A stretch of DNA of 64,000 bases from Labrenzia sp. VG12 (GTDB lineage: Bacteria > Pseudomonadota > Alphaproteobacteria > Rhizobiales > Stappiaceae). The DNA lies in contig NZ_CP022529.1 of the NCBI RefSeq assembly GCF_002237595.1, forward strand, positions 3,410,001 to 3,474,000, read 5' to 3'. The notes under the pieces were generated by a model. That model was not told the origin of the DNA. It saw nothing but the letters and a program-made list of their open reading frames with translations, and did no database searches. The translations under genes and the position numbers were made by a program. Below, piece after piece: positions 25,711 through 36,113 of the stretch (position 1 is the first letter of the stretch; every line of letters starts with the position of its first letter).

Positions 25711-26340
25711 TCAGTCTGGCAGGATCTGGCCCGGGCGCTGGCTCCAGAGTTCGACGCTGATCACGCCGGTCTCCGACACGTTGAGCACCGAAATGGAACC
25801 GGTTGCCATTTTTGCGTTTTCCTTTGGAATCCCAAGTTCTTCCGCGACCAATTTGAAGATGCCATTGCTCGACACGATCACCGCATCCCCCTCCTCGCGG
25901 CCGGCGATGACCCTGCCAATCAGGCCCGCCCAGTTCGCCTTGATCCGGTCGAGTGAAGGTGACCAGTTGAAGCCGTCGGGCCAGACGTTTCGCTTCTGCC
26001 AGCCGTCAATGGCCTCGCTGCCATGATCGGCCCGGATGTCGTCGTTGGACCGCCCTTCCCAGGTGCCGTAGTCGATTTCCCGAAGTTCCTCGCAGACGTG
26101 GCACCGGTCTGGCGAAAGGCCGAACAATTCATTGATCTCCTCGGCTGACTGCACTGTGCGCTTCAGGGGACCGAAATAGAGCGCTCCGGGTGCAGCGCCC
26201 AGGAACTTCAGTGCTTTACCGACGGCTTTGGCCTGCGCGCGCCCTTCAGGTGTCAGGTCCAGATCCGTGCGAGCTCCAACCCACACGACCTTGTCACCGG
26301 GGCCAAAGGTATTGCCGTGCCGGACAAGAAAAATCCTCAT
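25711..26340 (-). CDS. Histidine phosphatase (phosphoglycerate mutase-like) in a three-gene operon
   Basis: A 209-residue protein of the histidine phosphatase superfamily branch 1. The catalytic motif is at the N-terminus (FLVRHGNT, phospho-His8, with Arg7), the second catalytic Arg in GPLKRTVQSAEEI, the acid/base Glu in REIDYGTWEG, and the second His position appears as Ser-Ser-Asn-Gly (VIVSSNGIFK), where most members have SHG. The loss of that His is unusual and may alter or reduce activity. It overlaps the cytidylyltransferase-like gene by 4 bp, so the two are co-translated. Confidence 0.85.
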   Translation of the reverse strand: MRIFLVRHGNTFGPGDKVVWVGARTDLDLTPEGRAQAKAVGKALKFLGAAPGALYFGPLKRTVQSAEEINELFGLSPDRCHVCEELREIDYGTWEGRSNDDIRADHGSEAIDGWQKRNVWPDGFNWSPSLDRIKANWAGLIGRVIAGREEGDAVIVSSNGIFKLVAEELGIPKENAKMATGSISVLNVSETGVISVELWSQRPGQILPD

Positions 26341-27119
26341 GCGCCGACGAGCTCCCCTTCCCGGTCGATAATCTGTTCGGTGAGTTCGATGTCGCCCTTG
26401 TTGTCGACGGAGGCATGCGTACGGCCGCGGTAGTCAACAAGGGTGACCCTCACCACCAGCCCGTTTTCCAGGGCGCGCAGCTGCTCCAGGCCTTCCGTGC
26501 GTTCCAGCAGCGATTCCTGCAGGCCGACATAGGCCTTCAGCCCGGCCCGCGTGTAGCCGTAAAGCCCGATGTGCCGGTGAACCGATGCAGCATCTTTTTT
26601 CCGGAGGTAAGGAATGACCTGTTTGGAGAAATAGAGCGCGTTTTTCTTGCCATCAAAAACAACTGTGGTGCCGCTCGACGGGTTGTCCTTCTTGTGCTCC
26701 ATGAAGGCTGCCAGGGCATTGTCATCCAGCCGGACGGCGGGCGTGACGATGTCGAACCGGTCGGCGCTGTCAAATTCCTCGACCATGGCTTCCAGAACCC
26801 AGGGCGGTGTCAGCAATGCATCGCCCTGAAAGTTGATGATCGCCTCTTCCTGTATGTCCGCCGCGGCCAGCGCGGCATAGGTCCGCTCGGTGCCATTGCG
26901 GCAGCTCTCCGGTGTCAGCACGGCTTCGGCGCCGAAGGATGCAGCATGATCGACAATGCGCTGGTCTTCTGTGGCGATCACCACGCGGGAGCAACCTTCG
27001 ACGGCCTTCGCAATCCGCCAGACGCGCTCCAGCATGCTCATGCCGCGGATTTCCAGAAGAGGCTTCCCCGGAAGCCGGCCCGACCCGTAGCGGGCCGGTA
27101 TCACGATTGCTGCTGTCAT
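26337..27119 (-). CDS. KdsB-like CTP:sugar-acid cytidylyltransferase
   Basis: A 260-residue nucleotidyltransferase resembling 3-deoxy-manno-octulosonate cytidylyltransferase: IPARYGSGRLPGKPLLEI at the N-terminus (CTP site), SCRNGTERTYAAL, NFQGDALLTPP (KdsB normally NVQGDEP, so the Glu is Ala here), ALYFSKQVIPYLR and HRHIGLYGYTRAGLKAYVGL. The start ATG overlaps the upstream kinase stop as ATGA; a longer frame to 27152 has no support. The divergent motifs and the neighbours suggest a second cytidylyltransferase for some other acidic sugar or phospho-compound rather than lipid A KDO, but a KdsB role cannot be ruled out without seeing another kdsB. Confidence 0.8.
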   Translation of the reverse strand: MTAAIVIPARYGSGRLPGKPLLEIRGMSMLERVWRIAKAVEGCSRVVIATEDQRIVDHAASFGAEAVLTPESCRNGTERTYAALAAADIQEEAIINFQGDALLTPPWVLEAMVEEFDSADRFDIVTPAVRLDDNALAAFMEHKKDNPSSGTTVVFDGKKNALYFSKQVIPYLRKKDAASVHRHIGLYGYTRAGLKAYVGLQESLLERTEGLEQLRALENGLVVRVTLVDYRGRTHASVDNKGDIELTEQIIDREGELVGA

Positions 27120-28132
27120 GTATTTCTGCCTTCGAACAAAATCTTCAAACACTTCCGGTAATGGTCCGGTCCGCGGAACGGGGCGGCCGGCCGATGCCCC
27201 TGAGATACCCGTGCCGTTTCAAAACTCATCACACGCAGCAGCCAGACTGTTTCGCAAATCCTGAAGACGCCGTCCTGGATACTCCGTCCGGCCACCTGCT
27301 GATATCCGGCAAGGAACCTGCGATACTTTTCCTTATTTGACCGGAACAAACCGTCTTCGCCACATTCTGTCCAGTACTTGAGTTTCACCAGGTCGAATTC
27401 CGGCGGACCGATCTGGAGATTGTCCCAGTCGATAAACCGGATCTCCCCGTCGGACGCAATGATATTGAATGGCTGCAAATCATTGTGATTGAGGCAGAAG
27501 CCGCTGACCTGCGAAACAGCCTCTTCCCGCAAAGCCTGCCAGGGGATCGTCAGTCCGAGCCGTGCAGCGATCGTTTCGCCCTTCGTGCAAATCTGATCCA
27601 GCCAGTCGCCTCCGTCCTGCCAGGGATCGTTGAACGAGATCCTGAAGCGTGGAAAGCCGGATACATGCAATTCGGCGAGCGCTTTGCCGATGCTCTCGAA
27701 ATGGTCTCTCGTTGTGCTGGCAACCAGTTCCCCGCTCACCCATTCCTGCAACAGCCAGGGAAAGGGTACAAGCTCTCGCGAACCATCCTGGAAGAACACC
27801 TTCGGCAACAATGTGCAGCGAGAGTTCTTAACGGGTTGTCCAATCGCGCCGAGACACTGATCAAGGACAGTCTCGTTGTCGGTCGAAATACCGCCCTTCT
27901 TTTCAGAAGCGAGAAAATTCGCTGCCAGGGTTTCCTTGATCAGGTTGTGTTCGTAAGCGAACAGGTTCTCCCGCAAACGGACCCGCAACGCATAGTCCTG
28001 AGAACCGATGCGAATCCGGAACACGTCATTGATCGCTCCCCCAATTGTGGCAACCAGTTCCATGGAGCATGCGGCTTCAGGTCCCAGGGCACGGTTGACG
28101 ATGGCTTTGAGATCTTCGGCATCCAGGCTCAT
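27116..28132 (-). CDS. Aminoglycoside phosphotransferase/choline kinase-fold protein
   Basis: A 338-residue kinase of the APH/choline kinase family. The N-lobe contains MELVATIGGAINDVFRIRIG; the catalytic loop is LNHNDLQPFNII near residue 220 (His-Asn-Asp, Asp as base) and the metal-binding segment is FIDWDNLQIGPPEFDL near 237-252. The substrate is unknown: such kinases phosphorylate aminoglycosides, choline, homoserine, fructosamine or sugars. It is the first gene of a trio with a KdsB-like cytidylyltransferase and a histidine phosphatase, joined by 4-bp overlaps. No terminator or resistance context points to antibiotic inactivation. Confidence 0.85.
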   Translation of the reverse strand: MSLDAEDLKAIVNRALGPEAACSMELVATIGGAINDVFRIRIGSQDYALRVRLRENLFAYEHNLIKETLAANFLASEKKGGISTDNETVLDQCLGAIGQPVKNSRCTLLPKVFFQDGSRELVPFPWLLQEWVSGELVASTTRDHFESIGKALAELHVSGFPRFRISFNDPWQDGGDWLDQICTKGETIAARLGLTIPWQALREEAVSQVSGFCLNHNDLQPFNIIASDGEIRFIDWDNLQIGPPEFDLVKLKYWTECGEDGLFRSNKEKYRRFLAGYQQVAGRSIQDGVFRICETVWLLRVMSFETARVSQGHRPAAPFRGPDHYRKCLKILFEGRNT

Positions 28133-28254
28133 TCAACGGCCTCTGACCGCAAGTCGAAGGATGGTTTCATTCTGGGTCTGAGGCGCATTCGGTTGTTCCG
28201 GCCAACGATCATCCTGCCGTTTCTACTGAAACGCCGACGCATTTCAAAAACAAA

Positions 28255-28284
28255 AAAGGCCGGTCTCCAGACCGGCCTTTCTGT
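28255..28284 (-). terminator. Intrinsic terminator after the outer-membrane barrel gene
   Basis: AGGCCGGTCT and AGACCGGCCT (28257-28266 and 28269-28278) form a ten-pair stem; on the minus strand it is followed by TTTTTTG. It lies 24 bases after the stop codon at 28302. Confidence 0.9.
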
Positions 28285-28301
28285 TTTCAGATCCTGTTGG
28301 A

Positions 28302-29117
28302 TCAGAAGTTGCTCGTGATCGGGCCCTGCGGTTCGTAATATGTTGGAGCCGAAGTAGTGTTAAAGTTGTAGCGTGCACCGAGGCGGAACTCATGCGCAGT
28401 CAGATCTTCCCATCTTTCTCGCGTACCACCCGAACCAACGCCAACAAGCTTAACGCTCTTGGCTTCGCCGAGATTCTTGTACCGGTAGCCGGCGTCAAGG
28501 CTCCAATTAGGCGTGAACGCATATTCAGCACCTGCCATCAGCGCCCAAGCAAAGTTCCATTGGCCGTTATCCCCGTCATAAGTCGGGCTTGAGCCATCCG
28601 GGTTAAATGACTTTTTGTTGCTGGTGTTCACATATGCAGCGCCAATACCGGCCCCTACGTAGGGCGTGATCCGATTCCAGGTACCAACATCTACATAGGC
28701 GTTTAGCATCACAGTCCAGACATCTATGTCAGCCTGCTCTTTCGAGAACTGCCCTGCTGTTGCACAGCCCACGCAAGGAGCATAACCAGTTGCCGTCGCA
28801 CGTGTCTCATAGTCCAACGTCAGGTCGGTACGGAAGTAATCGTTGAATTGGTAGCCAACACCAACGCCGATCATCCAGGCATTATCCATGCTTTCCCGCT
28901 CATAACGCAGATCACCGATCACAGGATCGTTGAAGCTACCGCTTGGGTCGCTATAGATTTTGTATCCGATATCACCGCGCAAATAGAATCCGCCAGCCGC
29001 AGCCGGAGCAATCGGCACGTGCTCGATGACCGGAGTTGGCAAGTCCGCAGCGTAGCCCGCAGTGGAAAGCACAACAGCAAAGCCGGTCAAAGACAAACGC
29101 TTAAAGAAATTGTCCAT
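28302..29117 (-). CDS. Outer-membrane beta-barrel protein (Omp25/Omp31-like, OmpA-barrel superfamily)
   Basis: The 271-residue product has a signal peptide (cleavage after GYA near residue 23). An eight-strand type barrel pattern follows with alternating aromatic strands (YLRGDIGYKIY, NAWMIGVGVGYQFNDYFRTDLTLDY, ITPYVGAGIGAAYVN, NFAWALMAGAEYAFTPNWSLDAGYRYKNLG, HEFRLGARYNF). It ends in Phe, the usual insertion signal. Rhizobial relatives are the Omp25/Omp31/opacity-like proteins. A CVGC motif and a GC-poor stretch within the gene are unusual for the window. It has its own terminator, and a 200-bp AT-rich upstream region probably holds the promoter. Confidence 0.88.
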   Translation of the reverse strand: MDNFFKRLSLTGFAVVLSTAGYAADLPTPVIEHVPIAPAAAGGFYLRGDIGYKIYSDPSGSFNDPVIGDLRYERESMDNAWMIGVGVGYQFNDYFRTDLTLDYETRATATGYAPCVGCATAGQFSKEQADIDVWTVMLNAYVDVGTWNRITPYVGAGIGAAYVNTSNKKSFNPDGSSPTYDGDNGQWNFAWALMAGAEYAFTPNWSLDAGYRYKNLGEAKSVKLVGVGSGGTRERWEDLTAHEFRLGARYNFNTTSAPTYYEPQGPITSNF

Positions 29118-29329
29118 GTCCTCGTCCTCTTCCAGTGAGCGTCCGCTTCAACCAATGGTCGGACACATCAAACTTGAAAGCATACTGACGAGAATTCATT
29201 AATTGTGACTTAACTCTGTTCCTTAACCGCGTTTTTTTACCTTAAGGAAAGCTTAACAACGCGACTTTGAGCACAAGGGAATAAAGCCACCGCATCGGAC
29301 GACGGCCCTACAATTCGAGCGGAAGAAAA

Positions 29330-30673
29330 TCAGGCCGCAGCGCTGGCAACCACGCCGGCAATGTCATTGACGACCTGCTTGACGAGATCGGCATCGTCTC
29401 CTTCCGCCATCACGCGGATCAAGGGTTCGGTCCCCGATGCCCGGATCACCAGACGTCCCGACGTGCCCAGACGAGCCTCGCCATCTTCAATGGCGGATTT
29501 GACCAGATCCTGCTCCAGCGGCAGTCCGCCCTTGTAGCGCACGTTCTTCAGGATCTGCGGCACCGGCTCAAATCTCTTGCAGACTTCCGAAACCGGACGG
29601 TCCTGATCCTTGACGCAGGCCAGCACCTGCAGCGCGGCAATCAGCCCGTCGCCGGTGGTGGCAAAATCCGACAGGACGATATGCCCGGACTGCTCGCCGC
29701 CGACATTGTAGCCGTTTGCACGCATGTGCTCGACCACGTAACGGTCGCCCACCTTGGTGCGGGCAAGGCCAAGCCCCAGTTCCTGCAAGTAGCGCTCAAG
29801 CCCGAGATTGGACATGACGGTTGCCACGATACCGGGCGCCGACAGCCGGTCATGGGCCTGCCAGGACTGCGCCACCACGGCCATCAGCTGGTCACCGTCA
29901 ATGACCGTGCCGTTCTCGTCCACGATGATCACGCGGTCAGCGTCTCCATCCAGTGCAATGCCGATATCGGCCCGGACTTCGTGCACCTTGCGCGACAGGG
30001 CATCGGTCGACGTGGAACCGCAATCCTTGTTGATGTTGTAGCCGTCCGGGGAGACCCCCATGGAAATCACATCCGCCCCGAGTTCCCAAAGGGCTTCCGG
30101 AGCCACCTTGTAGGCTGCTCCATTGGCGCAGTCGATAACCACCCGGAGGCCTTCCAGGCTCATTTCCCGCGGCAGGGTGCGTTTGGCAAATTCGATATAG
30201 CGCTGCTGTGCACCGTCGATGCGCTTGGCACGGCCAAGTTCACGTGTCCCGGCAAGCAGCGGTGTCATGTCGCTTTCGACCATGTCTTCGATGGTCTTTT
30301 CAATCTCGTCGCTGAGCTTGAAGCCGTCCGGACCGAAAAACTTGATGCCATTGTCCTGGAACGGATTGTGGGACGCGGAAATCATCACGCCGAGATCCGT
30401 GCGCAGCGAGCGTGTCAGCATGGCAACAGCGGGTGTCGGCATTGGTCCCAGCAGAAACACATCCATACCCACGGACGTGAACCCGGCGACCAGCGCCGTC
30501 TCCAGCATGTACCCCGAGAGCCGGGTGTCCTTGCCGATCACCACGCGATGACGGTGCCCGCCATTCTTGAACACCAGCCCGGCCGCCATGCCCACCTTGA
30601 GAGCCATCTCAGCGGTCATGGGATATTTGTTCGCCTGACCGCGGATACCGTCGGTGCCGAAAAACTTGCGCAT
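29330..30673 (-). CDS. glmM: Phosphoglucosamine mutase GlmM
   Basis: GlmM interconverts glucosamine-6-phosphate and glucosamine-1-phosphate on the way to UDP-GlcNAc for peptidoglycan and lipopolysaccharide. The 447-residue protein starts MRKFFGTDGIRGQANKYPM. It has the catalytic phosphoserine motif MISASHNPFQDNG (Ser near 102), the metal-binding ALDGDADRVIIVD near 239-251, the GEQSGHIV sugar-binding loop and RASGTEPLIRVM for phosphate binding. The ATG at 30673 was preferred over an adjacent TTG. It follows ftsH in the usual alphaproteobacterial ftsH-glmM order. Confidence 0.98.
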   Translation of the reverse strand: MRKFFGTDGIRGQANKYPMTAEMALKVGMAAGLVFKNGGHRHRVVIGKDTRLSGYMLETALVAGFTSVGMDVFLLGPMPTPAVAMLTRSLRTDLGVMISASHNPFQDNGIKFFGPDGFKLSDEIEKTIEDMVESDMTPLLAGTRELGRAKRIDGAQQRYIEFAKRTLPREMSLEGLRVVIDCANGAAYKVAPEALWELGADVISMGVSPDGYNINKDCGSTSTDALSRKVHEVRADIGIALDGDADRVIIVDENGTVIDGDQLMAVVAQSWQAHDRLSAPGIVATVMSNLGLERYLQELGLGLARTKVGDRYVVEHMRANGYNVGGEQSGHIVLSDFATTGDGLIAALQVLACVKDQDRPVSEVCKRFEPVPQILKNVRYKGGLPLEQDLVKSAIEDGEARLGTSGRLVIRASGTEPLIRVMAEGDDADLVKQVVNDIAGVVASAAA

Positions 30674-30788
30674 CAATTATGCCTGTCTGAAGTGTTTGTC
30701 TTGCGCCTATTTAAGCGCAAACGCGGGCGCTCACGATTCAAAATATGTGAGCAATTGTTACTATTCACTAACGACTGAACGGTTCCCG

Positions 30789-30819
30789 AACGAAAGATGC
30801 CCGGTCATGACCGGGCATC
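30789..30819 (-). terminator. Intrinsic terminator between ftsH and glmM
   Basis: Positions 30796-30819 are a 24-base perfect palindrome (GATGCCCGGTCA and its complement). On the minus strand it is followed by TTTCG, a weak T run. It lies 27 bases after the ftsH stop codon, implying that glmM has its own promoter at 30680-30790. Confidence 0.7.
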
Positions 30820-30845
30820 TGTCAGATCGTTCAATGTCACGCAGA

Positions 30846-32762
<1,917 letters not shown>

Positions 32763-32934
32763 TTCGTTTCCTTAACCGCCCAACGCGACGTTACTAGCGC
32801 GCGGTCATATTTTCCTTAGGGCGAAGATAGGTCGCCCGAGGCCCGCTGCCAAGGCGGTGCGCCATAGTTGCGCAGATGCACTGACTATTTTCTTAAGCCC
32901 GGACGTCTATCAGATCTTTGAAGCCGGGAAAACT

Positions 32935-34307
32935 CTAGTTTTCCTCAGCCACGTCTCCATCATCGACATAGTTACCGAGCAATTTAGCGTGAATTGGCAG
33001 GCGTTCCAAGGTTATGCCGCCTTCCGGATGACTGGTCCCAGGCTCGAGAAGGGCGGTCAGGGCATGGAGCATCAGCACACGCTCGCCGCACCAGACAACC
33101 GGGGCACAGTCGAATGCTGCTTTCGGCCACCCTTTCGGCCAGTCAATTTCTTTTGATGACACGGGCGCATCCGACAGCGGACCGAGCTGAAGCGGGATGC
33201 CCGCTGGCTCGTCCGGTTCGCCGACGACCGAGAAGACATAGCGTTTGTCCCAGACACCGCGGCCTTTCAGGCCGACCAACGTTTCCGGCGGCGTTCGCCC
33301 CCTTTCCTTCCAGCAACAGACCATCTCGGGTCCTGCCTCGAAAACGGCACCCGCCAGCGTCAGGCGGCAAGGCCGGTCTCCGGACAACATCCGGTTCAAT
33401 CCGGTCAGACTGCGCAGCCGCGGGCGGGGAGAACTTCCTGTCACGCGGGCTATCATCAAGGTGATGAGCCTCAGGCGGAGCTCCTCGGGGATTGCTCGAA
33501 AGACGGAGCGCTCCAGTTTGAGCGGGCCGGCGGCATGTTCCACCAGGTGTTTTTCGGCAAGGTCCTGCAAGGTTGCCTGCAATGCTTCGCCTGCCCTGCG
33601 CATATTATCCGCGGTCCGCGCCAGCCGCTCCGCTGTCAGCCCCTCTTGCGCCAGCAGCGCGAGAACAGACCTCAGCCGGCTTCTCTTGTATCGGTCATCT
33701 TCATTGGACGGATCGGTGCACCAAGTCCTGCCGCGCGCCGTCAGGCTGGCTTCCAGGCGCGTCTTTTCGATGGTCAGCAACGGTCGCAACAACCTCACCC
33801 CCCCGGACCGCTGGTGTCATCAGCCGCCATGGCACTCAGTCCGGCAACCCCGCTGCCACGGGTCAGACGATCGAGAAAGGTCTCCGCCTGGTCAACGAGA
33901 TGGTGTCCCAGAAGCAACGCCTCGGCGCCGGATTTTGCCATGTGACCTGCCATCAGGCGATATCGGGCAAGGCGCGCTTCTTCTTGCAGATTATGGTCCG
34001 GTTTCACACCGGTCCAGCGCAGGATTGCGCAGTCCAGCCCCTGCTCTTCAGCACATGTGGCAACAAAGGCAGCTTCCGCGCCACTTTCCGGCCTCAGGCC
34101 ATGATCGACACAAAGCACTTCAAGCTGACCAGACCAGGCCGAGCGTTGTTTCCATTCGGCAAGCAGCGTCATGAGGCACAGAGAATCCGCACCACCAGAG
34201 ACGGCAACAGCCAGACGGGAAAATCGTTTCAGATTGAAAAAGAGGGCATCAACCACGTCATCCGGGAGCCCTTCAGGCTCAACCGGACCATCAGGAACAC
34301 TGGGCAC
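32935..34307 (-). pseudogene. tilS: tRNA(Ile)-lysidine synthetase TilS, reading frame broken at a G7 run
   Basis: TilS converts C34 of tRNA-Ile(CAT) to lysidine and is normally essential. The N-terminal PP-loop domain (about 34307-33795, LAVAVSGGADSLCLMTLL, VDHGLRPESG, LLLGHHLVDQAETFLDRLTRG) runs into TGA at 33795-33797. The rest of the family (RLLRPLLTIEKTRLEASLTARG to the end, 33798-32935) continues in the -1 frame. The break is at seven C on the plus strand (33798-33804): one extra G, two fewer, or a -1 slip on G-GGG-GGG would restore it. Together about 456 residues, normal TilS length. A GTG at 34307 is the likely start, overlapping ybgF by 17 bp; an ATG at 34352 is alternative. Confidence 0.8.
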
Positions 34308-35235
34308 GGCGGCGTTCGTCCCTTGCCTGGGACAGAACGGCAGGCGCGGCATTCGGAAACTTGTTCAGGAGTTCGGAGAATGTGGCACAGGCGGCTTCAC
34401 CTTCGCCAAGCCCGCGCAATGACACGCCAAGCTTCAGCAGACTGTCCGGGCTTTTGGAATTGCCGGGATGGTCCGTATAGGTCTTCAGAAAGGCGTCGGC
34501 CGCCTCGCGATAATTCTGCTGGGCAAGAAGGCTTTCGCCCAGCCAGTATTGCGCGTTGGCCGCCAGCTGATCGTCAGGATAACTCTCCAGAAAGGTCCGG
34601 AAGCCGTCTTCCGCACCGACATAATCGCCGTTCACGGCAAGCGAATACGCGCTGTCGTAGTCAGATTGCGGATCTCCGCTGCCGATTACGCTCGCGATCT
34701 GGTCATCGTCGAGCGTCAGGCCCGGATCGGCCGCCAGGTCCTGGCCTGTGCCCGGAACAGTTTCCAGGCCCTTGGCCAGGGCCGACAGATCGATCGGCCC
34801 GTCCGTTGGCAGGCTGTTGTCATAACCGCCCGACTGGTCCCAGGTGGCATCACCCGAGCCATCGGCCGGCAAGGTGGCAAGCCCGCCATTGGGTGCCGCC
34901 AGCGTGCCGGATCGCGGCACGCCGTTCGCATCAAGACCCGGAGCGCCCGAACCGGGCGCAAGATCGGATCTTTTCCCAGGAGTACCGCCTTCCAGCTGCT
35001 GGAACCGGTATTCGTTGTCTTCCTGCATGCGCCGCATCTGGTCCTGCATTTCACGTAGCTGGAAAGACAATTGCTCGATCTGGCCGGTCAGCACCCGGAT
35101 CCGCTCTTCCAGCTGGCTGATCCGCACGGCAGACTCGTCGTTGCGGCGGCCAAACAACTGGGCTTCGGATGGTGTGGCGGTGGCGATCATCACCAGCGCC
35201 AGTAGGAGACCTGCCAGTCCCTTGAAATGTTGCAT
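34291..35235 (-). CDS. cpoB: Cell division coordinator CpoB (YbgF)
   Basis: CpoB/YbgF links peptidoglycan synthesis at the septum with Tol-Pal driven outer-membrane constriction. The 314 residues start with a signal peptide (cleavage after SEA near residue 25). A trimeric coiled coil follows (about 40-80, SQLEERIRVLTGQIEQLSFQLREMQDQ), then a Pro/Gly/Asp-rich linker and a C-terminal TPR domain (about 190-310, ANAQYWLGESLLAQQNYREAADAFLKTY). It lies 232 bp after pal and overlaps tilS. Confidence 0.94.
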   Translation of the reverse strand: MQHFKGLAGLLLALVMIATATPSEAQLFGRRNDESAVRISQLEERIRVLTGQIEQLSFQLREMQDQMRRMQEDNEYRFQQLEGGTPGKRSDLAPGSGAPGLDANGVPRSGTLAAPNGGLATLPADGSGDATWDQSGGYDNSLPTDGPIDLSALAKGLETVPGTGQDLAADPGLTLDDDQIASVIGSGDPQSDYDSAYSLAVNGDYVGAEDGFRTFLESYPDDQLAANAQYWLGESLLAQQNYREAADAFLKTYTDHPGNSKSPDSLLKLGVSLRGLGEGEAACATFSELLNKFPNAAPAVLSQARDERRRAQCS

Positions 35236-35414
35236 TCGCTCCTCCGGTTGGGGGGATCTGTTCGCGACATGCCTGCAGATCCTTCCGCATGATGTCTTAT
35301 CATGACCGGTTTTCTACTCAAGTGCACAGAGCGCTTCGACTTCGGCTAAATTTTGGCGTGGATTGGCGAAACAGCAGAGATTTTCGCCTTCAAACCGTTC
35401 GGCATGGAAAATAG

Positions 35415-35447
35415 ACACAAAAAGGCCGGGCACATGGCCCGGCCTCA
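35415..35447 (-). terminator. Intrinsic terminator after pal
   Basis: GGCCGGGC (35424-35431) pairs with GCCCGGCC (35437-35444); on the minus strand the stem is followed by TTTTTGTG. It lies 21 bases after the pal stop codon and separates pal from cpoB. Confidence 0.88.
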
Positions 35448-35467
35448 AATTCCTCGGATGGCTCCGA

Positions 35468-35953
35468 TCAGTTGGTTGCGTTGTTCAGCACCGTAACCGC
35501 GCGCCGGTTTTGTGACCAGCAGCTGTTGTCGTTGCAGACCGCCACCGGGCGCTCCTTGCCATAAGAGATGGTACGGATCCGCGAAGCATTCACGCCTTGT
35601 GAGACCAGGTAATCGCGGGCAGCCTGCGCACGCCGCGCCCCCAGCGCAATATTGTACTGGCGCGTACCGCGTTCATCGGCATGACCTTCCACGGTGATCG
35701 TGTATTGCGAATAACGGCTCAGCCATTTGGCCTGGCTCGCAAGTGTTGTCTGACCTTGCGCGTTCAGCACCGACTGGTCTTCCTCGAAGAAGACGCGGTC
35801 ACCCACATTGACGACAAAGTCCTGACCCGTGCCGGGTTTCACGTTGCTCGTCGGCCCGTCGGTCCTCGTCTGGGCACACGCGGCCACGAACATCACGGCG
35901 AAACAGACCGCAATCCATCGCGCGCCAGCCGCGGCATTTACTCGTTTGAACAT
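35468..35953 (-). CDS. pal: Peptidoglycan-associated lipoprotein Pal
   Basis: Pal anchors the outer membrane to peptidoglycan and is the end point of the Tol machine. The 161-residue precursor has a lipoprotein signal sequence (lipobox MFVAAC, lipidated Cys near 25) and an OmpA-type peptidoglycan-binding domain with VEGHADERGTRQYNIALGARRA and ISYGKERP. I chose the ATG at 35953 because GGAG lies 6 nt ahead; an ATG 12 nt upstream (35965) would overlap that site. It follows tolB by about 160 bp. Confidence 0.95.
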   Translation of the reverse strand: MFKRVNAAAGARWIAVCFAVMFVAACAQTRTDGPTSNVKPGTGQDFVVNVGDRVFFEEDQSVLNAQGQTTLASQAKWLSRYSQYTITVEGHADERGTRQYNIALGARRAQAARDYLVSQGVNASRIRTISYGKERPVAVCNDNSCWSQNRRAVTVLNNATN

Positions 35954-36113
35954 TCCTGTCTCCATAATCCCCAGCCCCGCAAACCCTGGTTCCGGACCAC
36001 CCGGTTCTTGGTAAACGCTTTCTAGCCAAAACCGGTAAAAAACGTCTTTTCAAAGATGGTTAGCGAAAGCTTAACACGGCACGCCCAAACGCCGTGCCGT
36101 GCTTGTCAGATTT

